NCBI GenBank assembly: GCA_039619475.1
Contig: CM077116.1
Coordinates: 376,266,188 to 376,330,187, forward strand
Direction: 5' to 3'
Source: Icerya purchasi
Lineage: Eukaryota; Arthropoda; Insecta; Hemiptera; Monophlebidae
Length of the DNA stretch: 64,000 nucleotides
The stretch's first letter is position 1; each line of letters begins with the position of its first letter. Positions 22,540 through 32,559 of the stretch are shown here, in pieces. The notes under the pieces were generated by a model that did not search any database, was not told where the DNA came from, and was given only the letters and a program-made list of their open reading frames with translations. The position numbers and the translations under genes were made by a program.

Positions 22540-23615
22540 ATTTGTATTTGCAACCTTTCATTTACGTGTTGATTCCGCCGTGGGCCCCTTTAAACATTGA
22601 TGTTAACTTTTCCCTGACGAAGTATAATAAACCCCTGCATCCGAATATCGTTCAGTCGACAACAGCAACAATGCAAAAATACCCCGACCACCTCTTTTTC
22701 TACACGGATGCTGCCAAGGCTACCCCAGAGGCTACTTCATCCCCAACCGCCTGTTCCTTTGAAGTCTGCGACGTGATTCGAAGCATTCGACTGAATGACA
22801 ATTGCTCGGTACTGGATGCAGAAATATACGCAGTATTTTTCTGTTTGGAATATTTTCTTTCTACAGAGCCTACATCACAGAAAGCCCTGTTGGTATCTGA
22901 TTCATCTGCAGCTTTATTGACAATTTCTAATCCCCTCACCAAACATCCTGTAGCAATTCGAACCCAGCAGGTATTATACGAACTTATTAAGAGACAGTGC
23001 TCCGTATCCTTTCTGTGGGCGCCCAGCCATGCAGGGATTCCTGGAAATTAACGCGTCGATACATCAGCCCGAGCAGAAATATATTGCCCCTCGCCTAGTA
23101 ACAGCCCACCTCCACCTTATCTCTCGAACATAATCTTTAATAATCTCACGTCTTTATGGAAAACCCATTGGTCCTCGTGTCAGACTTTCACGAGGTTAAT
23201 TAAACCCTCAACCGAACCATGGTGGCCGGAAAAAAGCATTTCCCGTAGAGATTTCTGTGCACTTAGCCGCTTGCGCACAGGCCATACGGCCATGTCGCAT
23301 AATTTTATTTTGCAAAGAACCCCCTCTCCTATGAATTGTCCTTTCTGTGGCCAAGATGTTGCTCCCTCAACTCCTCATATACTATGCGACTGTCCAGCAT
23401 TATCACCTCACCGGCCCCCTTCAATTAATAACAAAACAGTCACCAACAGTCTTGAGAATTCCCCCGATGCAATTTTATCCATAACACAATTTATCAGAAC
23501 TAGCGGAATAATCAGATATCTGTAAAAACAAACTGCGCATCTTCGTACTGTAATAGCCACAGCAGTTAAACAAGGTACAGGATGTTGCTTTCACAAAAAA
23601 AAAAAAAAAAAAAAA
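22540..23615 (+). mobile_element. 5'-truncated non-LTR retrotransposon with RNase H
   Basis: The RNase H part of an ORF2 is followed by a Cys/His tail, a 3' UTR of about 70 bp and an A tail at 23,595-23,615. The RT is lost. The left boundary is uncertain (about 22,430-22,560). The family differs from the elements at 16.4 kb and 23.6 kb. Its A tail is followed directly by the presumed 5' end of the I-like element. Confidence 0.8.
22542..23525 (+). pseudogene. RNase H and C-terminal tail of ORF2, one nonsense mutation
   Basis: The frame is open from 22,542 to 23,525 except for one TAA at 23,049-23,051. RNase H residues are seen: Asp in FFYTDAAKA, Glu in VLDAEIYAVF, Asp in LLVSDSSAALL, His in APSHAGIPGN. 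The stop replaces the Glu codon of the conserved G-N-E motif; the next residues in the same frame (RVDTSARAE) keep the final Asp. The tail has LRTGHTAMSHNFIL and CPFCGQDV with HILCDCPAL, the usual Cys/His element. One substitution separates the frame from being continuous, so the copy is fairly recent. Confidence 0.85.
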
Positions 23616-23696
23616 TTTACATGTTTACATTTAATTTAAATTTTATTTCCTTCCCCATCATCATAAACACGAGTATAGGGAATCATCGTCGTAACG

Positions 23697-25120
23697 ATGG
23701 TTCCCCACTCGCCGCCAGTCGGGAGGAATAAACCCCCTCCGCCTCCTCCTCCCGATATTTCTCCTCACACCTCCGCGCCACCAACGATGTCTATACCAAT
23801 CATAGGATCAACAGGTTCCACACCTTCCAACCAGGAGATTATGTCCATCTCCAGTAACATCCCCTCTCCCCCTCTTCAACCGCCACCGAACGTGCAACAC
23901 CTAAAAGAAATTTGTCTCCTCATTCAAGTATTCCGCAAAAATCAAATAAAATAGAATCTCTTTTATCCTTTCCGTACAACCATCCAGGTCCTTATCAAAT
24001 TACTCTTGAAAGTGAGTCAAATGATCAAAATTTAGGTAATATGCATCCCTTAGCAATTGCCAAATGTTTGTTCAAAATATCCGCCAAATGCTCCAAAATC
24101 CAACCTCAAGGAAGAAATCGCAATCACTTTCTTTTTCCAATATATTCGATGCCAACTCCTTTTTAGCTAACAGTAAATTTTTTGAAAACAATAAATTGAA
24201 AGCATTTATTCCCATGAACTTATTATACTGGAGTCTATTCTTCAATTCCTGAGGAAGAAATCATGGAAGGCTTAGAGTCCTCTATTCCCGTAGCTTCCAT
24301 TAGGCGTATTTTCAGAACAAAGGATGGAGTTAAAATTCCCACGCAATCAGTAGAAATAAAGTTTGAAGGAAATCAGCTTCCGGAATCAGTTTCTATCTTT
24401 AGGCTAATTTTTAACGTTGCGCCGAGTGTCAGACTACCCACTCAATGTTCCCACTGTTTTCTGTTTGATCATATAGCGAAACAATGCCGTAGTGCATCCA
24501 TTATCTGTTCGCATTGTTCTGATAAGCATTCCATTTCAGAGTGCCCCAATATTAACCTTCCCCCAACCTGTCGCAATTGTAAAGGTCAGCACTCCCCAAA
24601 TAATCGACAGTGTCCAGAGTGGATTCGCCAAAAAGAAATTAAAAAGATTATGGCGCACGAGAACATATCTTTTAAAGAAGCCAATTCCTTCAAATCCAAA
24701 TCCTTAGCTTCTTCTGCCTTTTCATACGCCGATCGTGCTGCAGCCTATAACCCCCTCACTACTAACAAACCTAAAAACTTTTCGCCTTCCCGATTTTCGC
24801 CGCCAGTGAAATCTGACAATAGAAAAAATAACTACTTTCACAAACCCAGCCAAAAGCATCATGTCACGAAACCTGTTCCTCAATTTCCGCCTCTTCCTTC
24901 CAATCGTTCTCCGCTTCCTTCTAATGGCTGGGCCATTAAAAATTCCAATCCTTACTTGTCTGAAAATCAGAAATCTTCTACCGACAACTCAACAAACAAT
25001 AGTCGCAATTTATCATCCTCGATTATAGAACTCCTCGCGAACCACAATATTCCTACTACCTCCACCTTTGTAAACTCACTCTCTAATCTTCTGTCTAATC
25101 AATTCCTTTCATCTTCTTGA
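23697..25120 (+). pseudogene. ORF1: gag-like nucleic-acid-binding protein, frameshifted
   Basis: ATG at 23,697 opens a Pro-rich N-terminus (NKPPPPPPPDISPH). The frame shifts near 23,915, then reads LSFPYNHPGPYQITLESESN and HPLAIAKCLF, shifts again near 24,140 to FENNKLKAFIPMNLL, and again near 24,225 to the last long frame (24,263-25,120). That frame has three knuckles: CSHCFLFDHIAKQC (C-x2-C-x4-H-x4-C), CSHCSDKHSISEC (C-x2-C-x3-H-x4-C) and CRNCKGQHSPNNRQC (C-x2-C-x3-H-x6-C), then a Ser/Asn/Pro-rich tail. This is the standard I-type ORF1 arrangement: an RNA-binding protein that packages element RNA. Homopolymer-linked frameshifts could be real or assembly errors. The stop is TGA at 25,118-25,120. 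Confidence 0.85.
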
Positions 25121-25128
25121 AGCCATTA

Positions 25129-25773
25129 ATGTTTATTTTTCAGTCTCTTTTATTCCATCCTATCATACAGTGCTATGGTCATCACATGCCTGAACTCATG
25201 TCCAGAGACCCGTGCACTTTTCCCTTTTGTATGCCCTTTTCTAAGCAACAACTACATATCATAGCAAAGATTATGGATATTGGTTATACTTTGCTTTCAA
25301 AGTGTCATGGTCATCACATGTCTGAACACATGTCCAGAGACCCGTACACTTTTTCTATCCTCACGTACTCCTCTAAGCGTCAAAAATCTCTCATGATCAA
25401 ATGCATGAGAGTAGTTTATATATCGCTTTCAAAGTGTTATGGTCATCACATGTCTGAACCCATGTCCAGAGACCCGTACACTTGTTCTATCTTTATGTGC
25501 TCCTCTAAACAACATCAATCTCTTATGATCAAATTCATGAGCGCAGCGTATATATCGCTTTTAAAGTTTTGTCGGCATTACATGACTCAACTCATGGCTA
25601 GTGAACCGTGCACTTTCTCTTTATTTATATATAAACATAAGGCTTCTTTCCTCTACATTCCAAATACTTTAATTTTCTCCATGCTAGTTGTTTTCCTTCA
25701 AAACCGCCTCCCCTCTCATCTTCCTTTTTTCCCTTTCATTATTTATCGCTGGTATAATGCTTCAAAAATGTAA
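25129..25773 (+). CDS. Open frame made of 44-residue repeats between ORF1 and ORF2
   Basis: ATG at 25,129 starts eight bases after the ORF1 stop. The frame stays open for about 215 codons and overlaps the first bases of ORF2 (ATG 25,757). Most of it consists of four 44-residue repeats with consensus near CYGHHMSExMSRDPYTFS, followed by a Ser/Lys-rich part and YISLSK. The second and third repeats are the most alike; the first and fourth have drifted. Cys and paired His recur in each unit, but no known zinc-binding pattern is formed. No homologous domain is recognised. It may be a third protein of the element, a domain that once belonged to ORF1, or non-coding repeats open because their unit is 132 bp and lacks stops in this frame. 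Confidence 0.4.
   Translation: MFIFQSLLFHPIIQCYGHHMPELMSRDPCTFPFCMPFSKQQLHIIAKIMDIGYTLLSKCHGHHMSEHMSRDPYTFSILTYSSKRQKSLMIKCMRVVYISLSKCYGHHMSEPMSRDPYTCSIFMCSSKQHQSLMIKFMSAAYISLLKFCRHYMTQLMASEPCTFSLFIYKHKASFLYIPNTLIFSMLVVFLQNRLPSHLPFFPFIIYRWYNASKM
25171..25698 (+). repeat. Four 132-bp tandem repeats
   Basis: The units start at 25,171, 25,303, 25,435 and 25,567, exactly 132 bp apart. Each opens with GGTCATCACATG or a close variant about 6 bases in, followed by CATGTCCAGAGACCCGT. Copies 2 and 3 are the most similar. Copy 4 is the most diverged and fades near 25,698. The unit is a multiple of three, so all copies share one reading frame. Confidence 0.9.
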
Positions 25774-28700
25774 AATCTTACAATGGAACTGTCGAAGCAT
25801 CAGGGTTAATAAAAACGCCCTTGAGAATCTATTGTAGCAGCACAAAATCAGCGTGGCGTTAATCTCAGAAACCTGGCTTAAAAATAGTATCGATTTTAAA
25901 ATCAGAGGTTATAATATTGTCCGGTCAGACCGCGAAGACGGATATGGAGGAGCCGCTATCCTAATTAAGAACGACATTGCTTTTCTCTCCCATAGTTTTC
26001 CTCTTCCTATGTCCGCTAATACACATGTACCGAATTTAGTCATAATTTCCATTCCTAGCTTACTTCCTAATTCTATAAACTTATTTATGTTCCACCAAAT
26101 TTTGATCTCAAGAATATCCCCTTCACTGCTTTTTTCAATTCTATTTCAAACCCATTCATAATCGGTGGCGATTGGAATTCCCATTCTCCTCTATGGGGTG
26201 GTGCCAGGCACAACTCAAATGGAGCAATTCTCGAGGACATAATCTCACTTAACAATCTCATCCTCCTTAACGACGGCTCTTCAACATATTTTAAAAGTCC
26301 ATCTGTAGTCAGCTCTCTTGACTTATCCCTTGTTTCTCCTAATATTAGTCTTCGCTGCTCCTGGGAAACTTTAAGTGGCACCTTTGGGAGCGACCATGTA
26401 CCTATAATTATTTCCATTAACAATCCCTCTCCTCATCAAACTTTCAGACCTTTATATGCTCCCTTATGGCATCTTCCAAAAACTGATTGGGCTAAATTTC
26501 GCTCTCTAGTTGATTCTTCTATTACACACATTCAACCCAATTCAAGCCCAATCCAACAATACAGTTCATTTTCTAATGCTATTCTTTCAGCACTTTCTCT
26601 GTCATCTCCTCCAGTTCATACTTCTCCGAGAAAGAAGCATCGCAATACCGCTGCCTTATGGTGGAACAACGATTGTACAATAGCTCGCGACCAATGTACG
26701 GCATCCTATAACATTTTTCGCTCTTGTCCATCTTTGTCTAATTTTCTCGCTCATAAAAGGGCTAACGCGAGAGTCAGGTATATTTACAAAACTGCCAAGA
26801 AAAATTCCTGGAGGAAATTCTGTGCATCCTTTTCCGGAACCACTTCTCTGTCTAAGATCTCGAAAATGACTAAATCGTTTAGAGACCCGCAGCACAATTG
26901 CTCATCTGGCCCCAATCTCTCTAAAGACCAGCTTGTCTCGTTTATCGACTCTATTGTTCCGTCTTATGTCCCGAATTTCAACAAAGTCTCAGCCACCCCT
27001 ACTATTTACACTATTGGTTCACATTTTCTAACTTCCATCTTTAACATTAGCGAGCTTCGTGAATCTTTAAACAAATCCTCCAACTCTGCTCCTGCTATTG
27101 ATCGTATCTCTTTCCTAATCCTTAAAAACCTTTCCGATTCTTCCCTCAACACTCTCTTCAATATCTTTAACTCCTTTATTAATTCAGGTTATGTCCCAGA
27201 AACCTGGAATTCCTTTATCATTGTCCCTATTCGCAAGAGAAATTCCTCCGCCTTCCGAGCCATTTCCCTTGCCCCTTGTATAAGGAAACTCTTCAAGAGT
27301 ATGCTGAACAGGCGACTTGTTTGGTGGCTGGAGCGTAACAATCTACTTCCTAATAATATGTTTGGCTTTCGTCCGGGGATGGGTCCTCCTGATTCCATTA
27401 GTCTTCTCCTTGCCGATATCTATAAATCTTTCATAAACAGAAATTATACTATTGCCTCCTTCGTTGATGTCTCCAATGCGTTCAATAACGTACATCTCTC
27501 TACGCTGCAGGACAAGATGCTGTCCATTAACATTCCTTCTCAGTTTACCTCACTTATTATTAATCTTTTTCAAAATAGAACCGTGCACCTATCTACTCCT
27601 GTCTACTCCACTTCACAGAAAGTATTTCAAGGTCTACCGCAGGGCTCCTGCCTTAGCGCTACCCTTTTTAATATTTATATCTCCAACATAGCTCGCCTTC
27701 CTCTTAAATCATCTTCCCTATACTTTGCAGACGGTATCGTTATATATTCCACTTCTAGGTCCATTTCAGAAGCTAATGCTGACCTCAACAATTCACTGAA
27801 TTCTTTAGAAGCCGCTCTTTCCAATATTTGTCTTTCCATCTCTCCGGCCAAGTCTTCATGTGTTGTTTTTACTTTGCGTCCTTATAATCCATCTTCAATA
27901 ATCCTGTCCGTAAATAATTGTGCTATCCCTCTTGTCTCATCCTTCTGCTACCTAGGCATCTTTCTTAACAGCCGTCTTACTTTTCAGGAACATATAAAAT
28001 ACTTATTCAAATCCGTTTCTAAAAGGCTAAACCTCCTCAAAGCTCTTTCCCCGTGCCGTTGGGGGGGGGGGGAGATCCTTGTATCCTCATAATCCTGTTT
28101 AAATCTATTATCCGTTCGAAGTTAGATTATTGTTCCTTCTTATACGGTAGTGCATCCTACACAACTCTTTCCAAACTGGATCATGTGCAGAACCTTTGTC
28201 TCCGCCGCTGCCTTGGAGCTTTAAAGTCGTCTCCCACTGCTGCAGTTATTTCAGAAACCAACATGGTTCCTCTTTATATTCGTCAGTCTTATCTTGGCTA
28301 TCGTTTCTTGACTAAGCGTCTTCCTATTTCTTCGTCAAATCTTATTAACTCTTATCTTTCCATACTGCACAACTGGCGCTTCTCTCCTAGGAAAATCCCT
28401 ATTCTTTCTCATATATCCAAACGACTTAATCAATTCTCTCCTTACGTTTTCTCTTATAACAAGCTCCCTTACTTCACGCTTAATTATTCCAATTTCCTTT
28501 GTACGCCTAAGGTATACTCTCTTTCCGCCTTTCACAAGAACCTACCGGCTCATGTAGACCGACAGGAATATAACCACGTCATACAATCCTTATTTCCTTT
28601 ACACACTGTTATCTTTACTGATGGCTCCAAGACAACGGTCGGTACGGGAACTGCCTTTTTGGTCCCATCACTTAACTATTTTGAATCTTATAAACTGCCT

Positions 28701-29453
28701 TCCTTCTGCTCCATATTTACCGCGGAGTCCTCTGCAATCCTTCGTGCTATCCAATACATTTCTTCCAACAACGGCTCCAATAAATTTCTGATAGTCTCGG
28801 ATTCAAAAGGTGTTCTACTGTCTATCGCCTCTCCTCTTCCTCGACATTCCACAGATTTCATAATTCTCCTGATTCGCTCTCTTGTCACTAGATTGTATAG
28901 CGTTCGTTCCATTCAAATCGATTTCTTATGGACACCCAGTCATGTTGCCATTGAGGGCAATGAATTGGTGGATTCATTAGCTCAATCTGCCATTCAGACT
29001 GGTCAATTTCTACCCAAATTTTCTTCTTGCAATCTAAACGTTCTTTCCAGGAATTACCATCGTAAACGATGGCACGATATTTATCCTTTTTTATTCTCGA
29101 ATCCTGAATCCTTCTACCTTAGCATCCAAACCCATCCTCCTCCGTACCCTTGGTACCTTGACTTCCCTCATCTCTCGCGCTTTCTTATCTCTTCCATTTG
29201 CAGGCTTCGTCTAGATCATAGTCGTCTTCCGGCATCTTCTTTTCGCTTTTCTATGTCCTCTTCTCCTTTTTGTTCCTTCCATCCGGATGATTCCGATCTA
29301 ATCTGTGACACAAATCACATCTTCTTTGAATGCGCGTCTATATCTACAGAACGCTCTCACTTCTATAGTCAACTCCTGAAACTCGGTTTGCCTACTCCAT
29401 ACAGTGCTTCCTTATCCTTTCCTTTCCATCTCCGGCAATCATTGCTATTATAG
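25757..29453 (+). pseudogene. ORF2: APE endonuclease, reverse transcriptase, RNase H
   Basis: ATG at 25,757. The endonuclease shows ILQWNCRS (Asn), VALISETWL (Glu), IIGGDWNSHSPLWG (Asp, Asn, His), LDLSLVSP and FGSDHVPI (Asp-His), so all catalytic motifs are present. RT: APAIDRISFLILK, then FVDVSNAFNNVH (motif A), FQGLPQGSCLSATLF (motif B), LYFADGIVIYS (motif C) and YLGIFLNSRLTF. RNase H: IFTDGSKT, TAESSAILRA, IVSDSKGVLL and TPSHVAIEGNELVDSLA carry Asp, Glu, Asp, His and Asp. The tail has CRLRLDHSRLP and H-IFFEC. Lesions: an in-frame TAG at 25,835, a frameshift near 26,086, a frameshift at a run of twelve G (28,061-28,072), and motif C FADD changed to FADG. The protein would have nicked the target, copied the RNA and removed the RNA strand. 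Confidence 0.92.
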
Positions 29454-29959
29454 CGTCCTTCATATCTTCTATTTCCAGTAATATTCAATTTTAATTAGTT
29501 TCTCCCTCTCTCTCACTAACACAAAATTATGTTGGGTAATTCCCTCGACTGGCGATCCCAAAAAAAAAAAAAAAAAAAAAAAGGGGTAAAACGGTAGATT
29601 TTTTGCAGTAGGAGGGAAATTTAAAAAAAAATCAAAATAACTGAAGGCAGGACGGAGCCGCCGGCAGTGAAGACGGAGCAGGGAAAACAGAAGAGAGGTT
29701 AAGGTCATCGAAAAATTCAATTTTAGGGAAACGTTAAGGAATAAATTTTAAACGACTATCAGAGAAGAAAGACTTTTAATAGAATGGGAGAAACTGGAAA
29801 AACTGAAATAAAAATAATGGAGCTTATCGCGACTGAAAATATACGAAAAGAGATGAATACTGATGTAGGGGGAATAAAATTGAAGTTCTATTAGAAGATA
29901 ATCGTCGTTATTGGAGAACAGAGAAATAAGAAAAAAAAGTGTAATTTTTTTCTAATAGT

Positions 29960-30900
29960 ATTTTCATCCGGCGACCCTTGAAAACGAAAGGAGGGAGAGG
30001 TAGTTAATTAGATATTAATTCAGTCGGAAATTGTTAATATAAAGGAAATCATGGAACAAAAAAGACAGGATATGTAATAAAAATCAGAAGCAGAAAGCCC
30101 GAGTTTTAATACATGTTAAATAACGTGATCAGTGTGTGAGAAAACTGCATTAAGGGGAGAAATGGACAATAGGAAGAGGAAACTGGAACAAAAACGATAG
30201 CGAGACGAATGATTAAAGAGTATACGAATAATGAAGATTAGTAAACGACAAAGAGAAGAAAACTCTGAGAATCAAGGATTAAGAAGATTAGGCCGAATTG
30301 GGAGATGGAAGAAACGATTATTTGTAAAGGAAGAACGATATACATATATCCGACCAAAATCTATAGTGAAATTTTTTACAGTTTACAGCAACCTTGGCCA
30401 TTTTATTACCTATTTAGGGTACCCCCTTGCAAAAAATCAATGTTCTCGAAGTGGTGGAAAGAAAAATGATGAACGAGAGGTTGTACACAAAGAATATCAT
30501 AAAATCGTATACAAAGAATATCATAAAATCGTATACAAAGAATATCATAAAGTCGTAGGAATGAGGCGATAAGGGTTGAATAGACTGACATTCGTAAAGT
30601 CGGAAATAATTAGATAATTTGAGAAATAGCGATAATAGAGGAAATATGTAGGTGTGATTTTACGCGTAAGATGGTCTCATTTTACAACAATAGGAAACGA
30701 AAAGAAGGAATACGGATTCAGAAAAATTAGAAACAGGAAGAATAAAAGAGAAGCCGGGACGCTAAACTAGGCTTCTTCGAAACATTTTAGTACGAATAGA
30801 GCAAAGTAAAATAATGCTGCAAAATGTCCGTTTTAACACGGAAAATTATAATATTTTGCCGGACGATGGAAGAGATCAAAAAATAATTAAAGGAAAAGTA
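29960..30900 (-). mobile_element. I-like remnant, minus strand (tentative)
   Basis: The plus strand is purine-rich, as for other reversed copies. On the minus strand, around 30,100-30,220, a decayed equivalent of the family tail can be traced: IRLAIVFVPVS against CRLRLDHSRLPASS, then CACACTGATCACGTTATTTAACATG against the NHIFFEC coding stretch. The presumed 3' end reads GGGTCGCCGGATGAAAA at 29,966-29,982. The right boundary is a guess based on composition. Confidence 0.45.
30484..30555. repeat. 24-bp tandem repeat, three copies
   Basis: The unit TACAAAGAATATCATAAAAT plus four bases recurs at 30,484, 30,508 and 30,532, with two differences among the 72 bases. It lies inside the purine-rich I-like remnant and lets a short frame (YKEYHKIV) repeat. 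Confidence 0.9.
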
Positions 30901-32270
30901 AAAAATATTATTGCAGAAGTGAGACGAAAATGAGCTAAAACGAAGCGAGATAAAAGTTTAGAGGCGATTAGGTAGGAGCGAAGCGGCTGTTTGCAGTGTC
31001 AGAAATGTGGTAAGTCTAGAAGAAATGAGAAAGCATTTAGAAAGGAAACGATAGCCTAAATATAAGCGGCGCCCAGATTTTAATATCGAGTATCCAACTC
31101 TTGCGCCTTTAAGAATAATCGCTTCTTCTATTTCCCCATTCGTCTTAACTCTTCTAATCCTTGCTTCTTAGGAGTCTGCTTCATTCTCGTTTCTGTTGTC
31201 GCCTCTATCATTCGATACATTCTTCTATACACCGCTGCTTTTGTCTCGCTTTTGTATTTTGCCCCGTTAGTTTTCGCTAACAGCGTCCCGGGAAATGATT
31301 AATCAGCGTAAGATGAGACCGCCACCACAACCGAAATCAATTATTGGATAAAGAACTAATCACGACACTAGTTCCTGAACGTTTTTACAGAAAGAGAAAA
31401 GTCATTAAAATGTGTTTCTCTCAGAATTTTGCGAGAAAAACGGGGAAATTAGAGGATTTGTATATCGTTGTCTTTCTTTTTACCAGTTCTATTTCGATGC
31501 GATTTAAGTTTGTGACTCTCTGAGATTTTATGCCGCTTTTCGTTTAGTAATATTATCAGAATATATGAATAATGTGAATTTACATTGAATAATCGATCGA
31601 GAGAAAATATTTCAGCGTTAATCGAGGATTTACAGTTCCGCATCGTCACCGATGGCCCGTGTTGCGAAATGCGACATATTAGGAAGGCGAAAGATTAACA
31701 GGACGACCAGCGATTTACGGACCAGTAATTACCACACGGAGGAAAAGTGGCACTGTTTGACATTTGACGGATTTTTCGCACAGATTTTAAACGAGAGTTT
31801 GTATTCACTCATTTGAACAGCACGTCACGAATTCTGACGTACTGATATCGGCATCTCTTTATACATTGCGCAGTCCGCTATGAAAAACGCGTCGTGTAGA
31901 AGTGAAATCGAAAGTTTTCCACGCATTGCGAGAATCGTGCAGCTATGAGCCAGGGAAACGTTTGTCAATGGAGATGTGAGAAAATTCGTCGCGCGCCCGT
32001 TCGGTCTTCTCCGGGTTTTTATATATTCGTGTGTGACGGCGCCAAGAGATCCGGACGGCAGATGTTTGCCGCGCAGTCTTTGACCTTAAACAGGATTTCG
32101 GTATTATTGAAGTCGATGCAAAAATACGTCGCGCCACTTCGTCACTTTGATTACGTTGATCACAGCGCGTTGTTGTTCGGATGATAGCGGTTATAATTCT
32201 TCCATGTCATTAAGGCGACCCAGAGTCCAGTTTGATCGAGCGATGCTAGGCGTAGCACGAAAGTGAACTT
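30901..32270. other. Mixed-composition DNA, no gene seen
   Basis: The plus strand switches from purine-rich to pyrimidine-rich near 31,080 and back near 31,290, possibly further I-like scraps. From about 31,640 GC and CpG content rise. Frames such as 31,945-32,184 show no domain. Confidence 0.4.
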
Positions 32271-32274
32271 ACCT

Positions 32275-32345
32275 GGCAAGTTTCGGTGGACGAAGAGAAT
32301 TTTGGTTTCCTGTCCGCTTAGGCGTTTTAAAACTTGTGGACGTAT
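32275..32345 (-). other. Candidate exon end with strong donor, minus strand
   Basis: On the minus strand CTTGCCAG is followed by GTAAGTTCAC, an almost ideal splice donor (plus positions 32,265-32,274). The bases before it are open in one frame, including RLSGQETKILFVHRNLP, and are richer in GC than average. No in-frame ATG was found upstream before a stop, so this may be a 5' UTR exon or an exon whose acceptor was not recognised. The product is unknown. Confidence 0.28.
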
Positions 32346-32559
32346 TTAAAATATTACACGGTCCGAATTGACGATCGCAGAGAAACTGTGCCTTTTGTAG
32401 ACTCGCACCGGCCAATTTACGATTATCATCATGGTGTGATGATGAATGAAATGTAAAGTACCGATACTATTTTTTGTTCCTCGAGCCCCATCTAGCGGAA
32501 AGATGTTTAGACGATTAGAAATCCGCATAACGGGCAAATGAGTGAGTATTCAACAGCAG

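Larger units (their letters stand above)
23616..29582 (+). mobile_element. Nearly full-length I-like non-LTR retrotransposon, about 6.0 kb
   Basis: From left to right there is a short 5' region (about 80 bp), a gag-like ORF1 with three zinc knuckles, a spacer of about 640 bp occupied by four 132-bp tandem repeats, ORF2 with APE endonuclease, RT and RNase H, a 3' UTR of about 105 bp ending GACTGGCGATCCC, and an A tail at 29,560-29,582. RNase H in ORF2 and CCHC knuckles in ORF1 place it in the I superclade. The coding strand is strongly pyrimidine-rich, which makes relatives elsewhere in the window easy to spot by composition. About six frame lesions and a changed catalytic Asp show it is defective but not ancient. 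No target-site duplication was visible because the 5' end abuts another element's A tail. Confidence 0.9.

Noticed and set aside
24064..24252. Separate small genes in overlapping frames at 23.9-24.7 kb
   Set aside because: They are pieces of one frameshifted ORF1 or out-of-frame shadows of its zinc-knuckle region.
16430..29582. A single composite retroelement spanning the whole cluster
   Set aside because: Separate A tails (18,254, 20,162, 23,595, 29,560), repeated RNase H domains and different families show at least four independent insertions.
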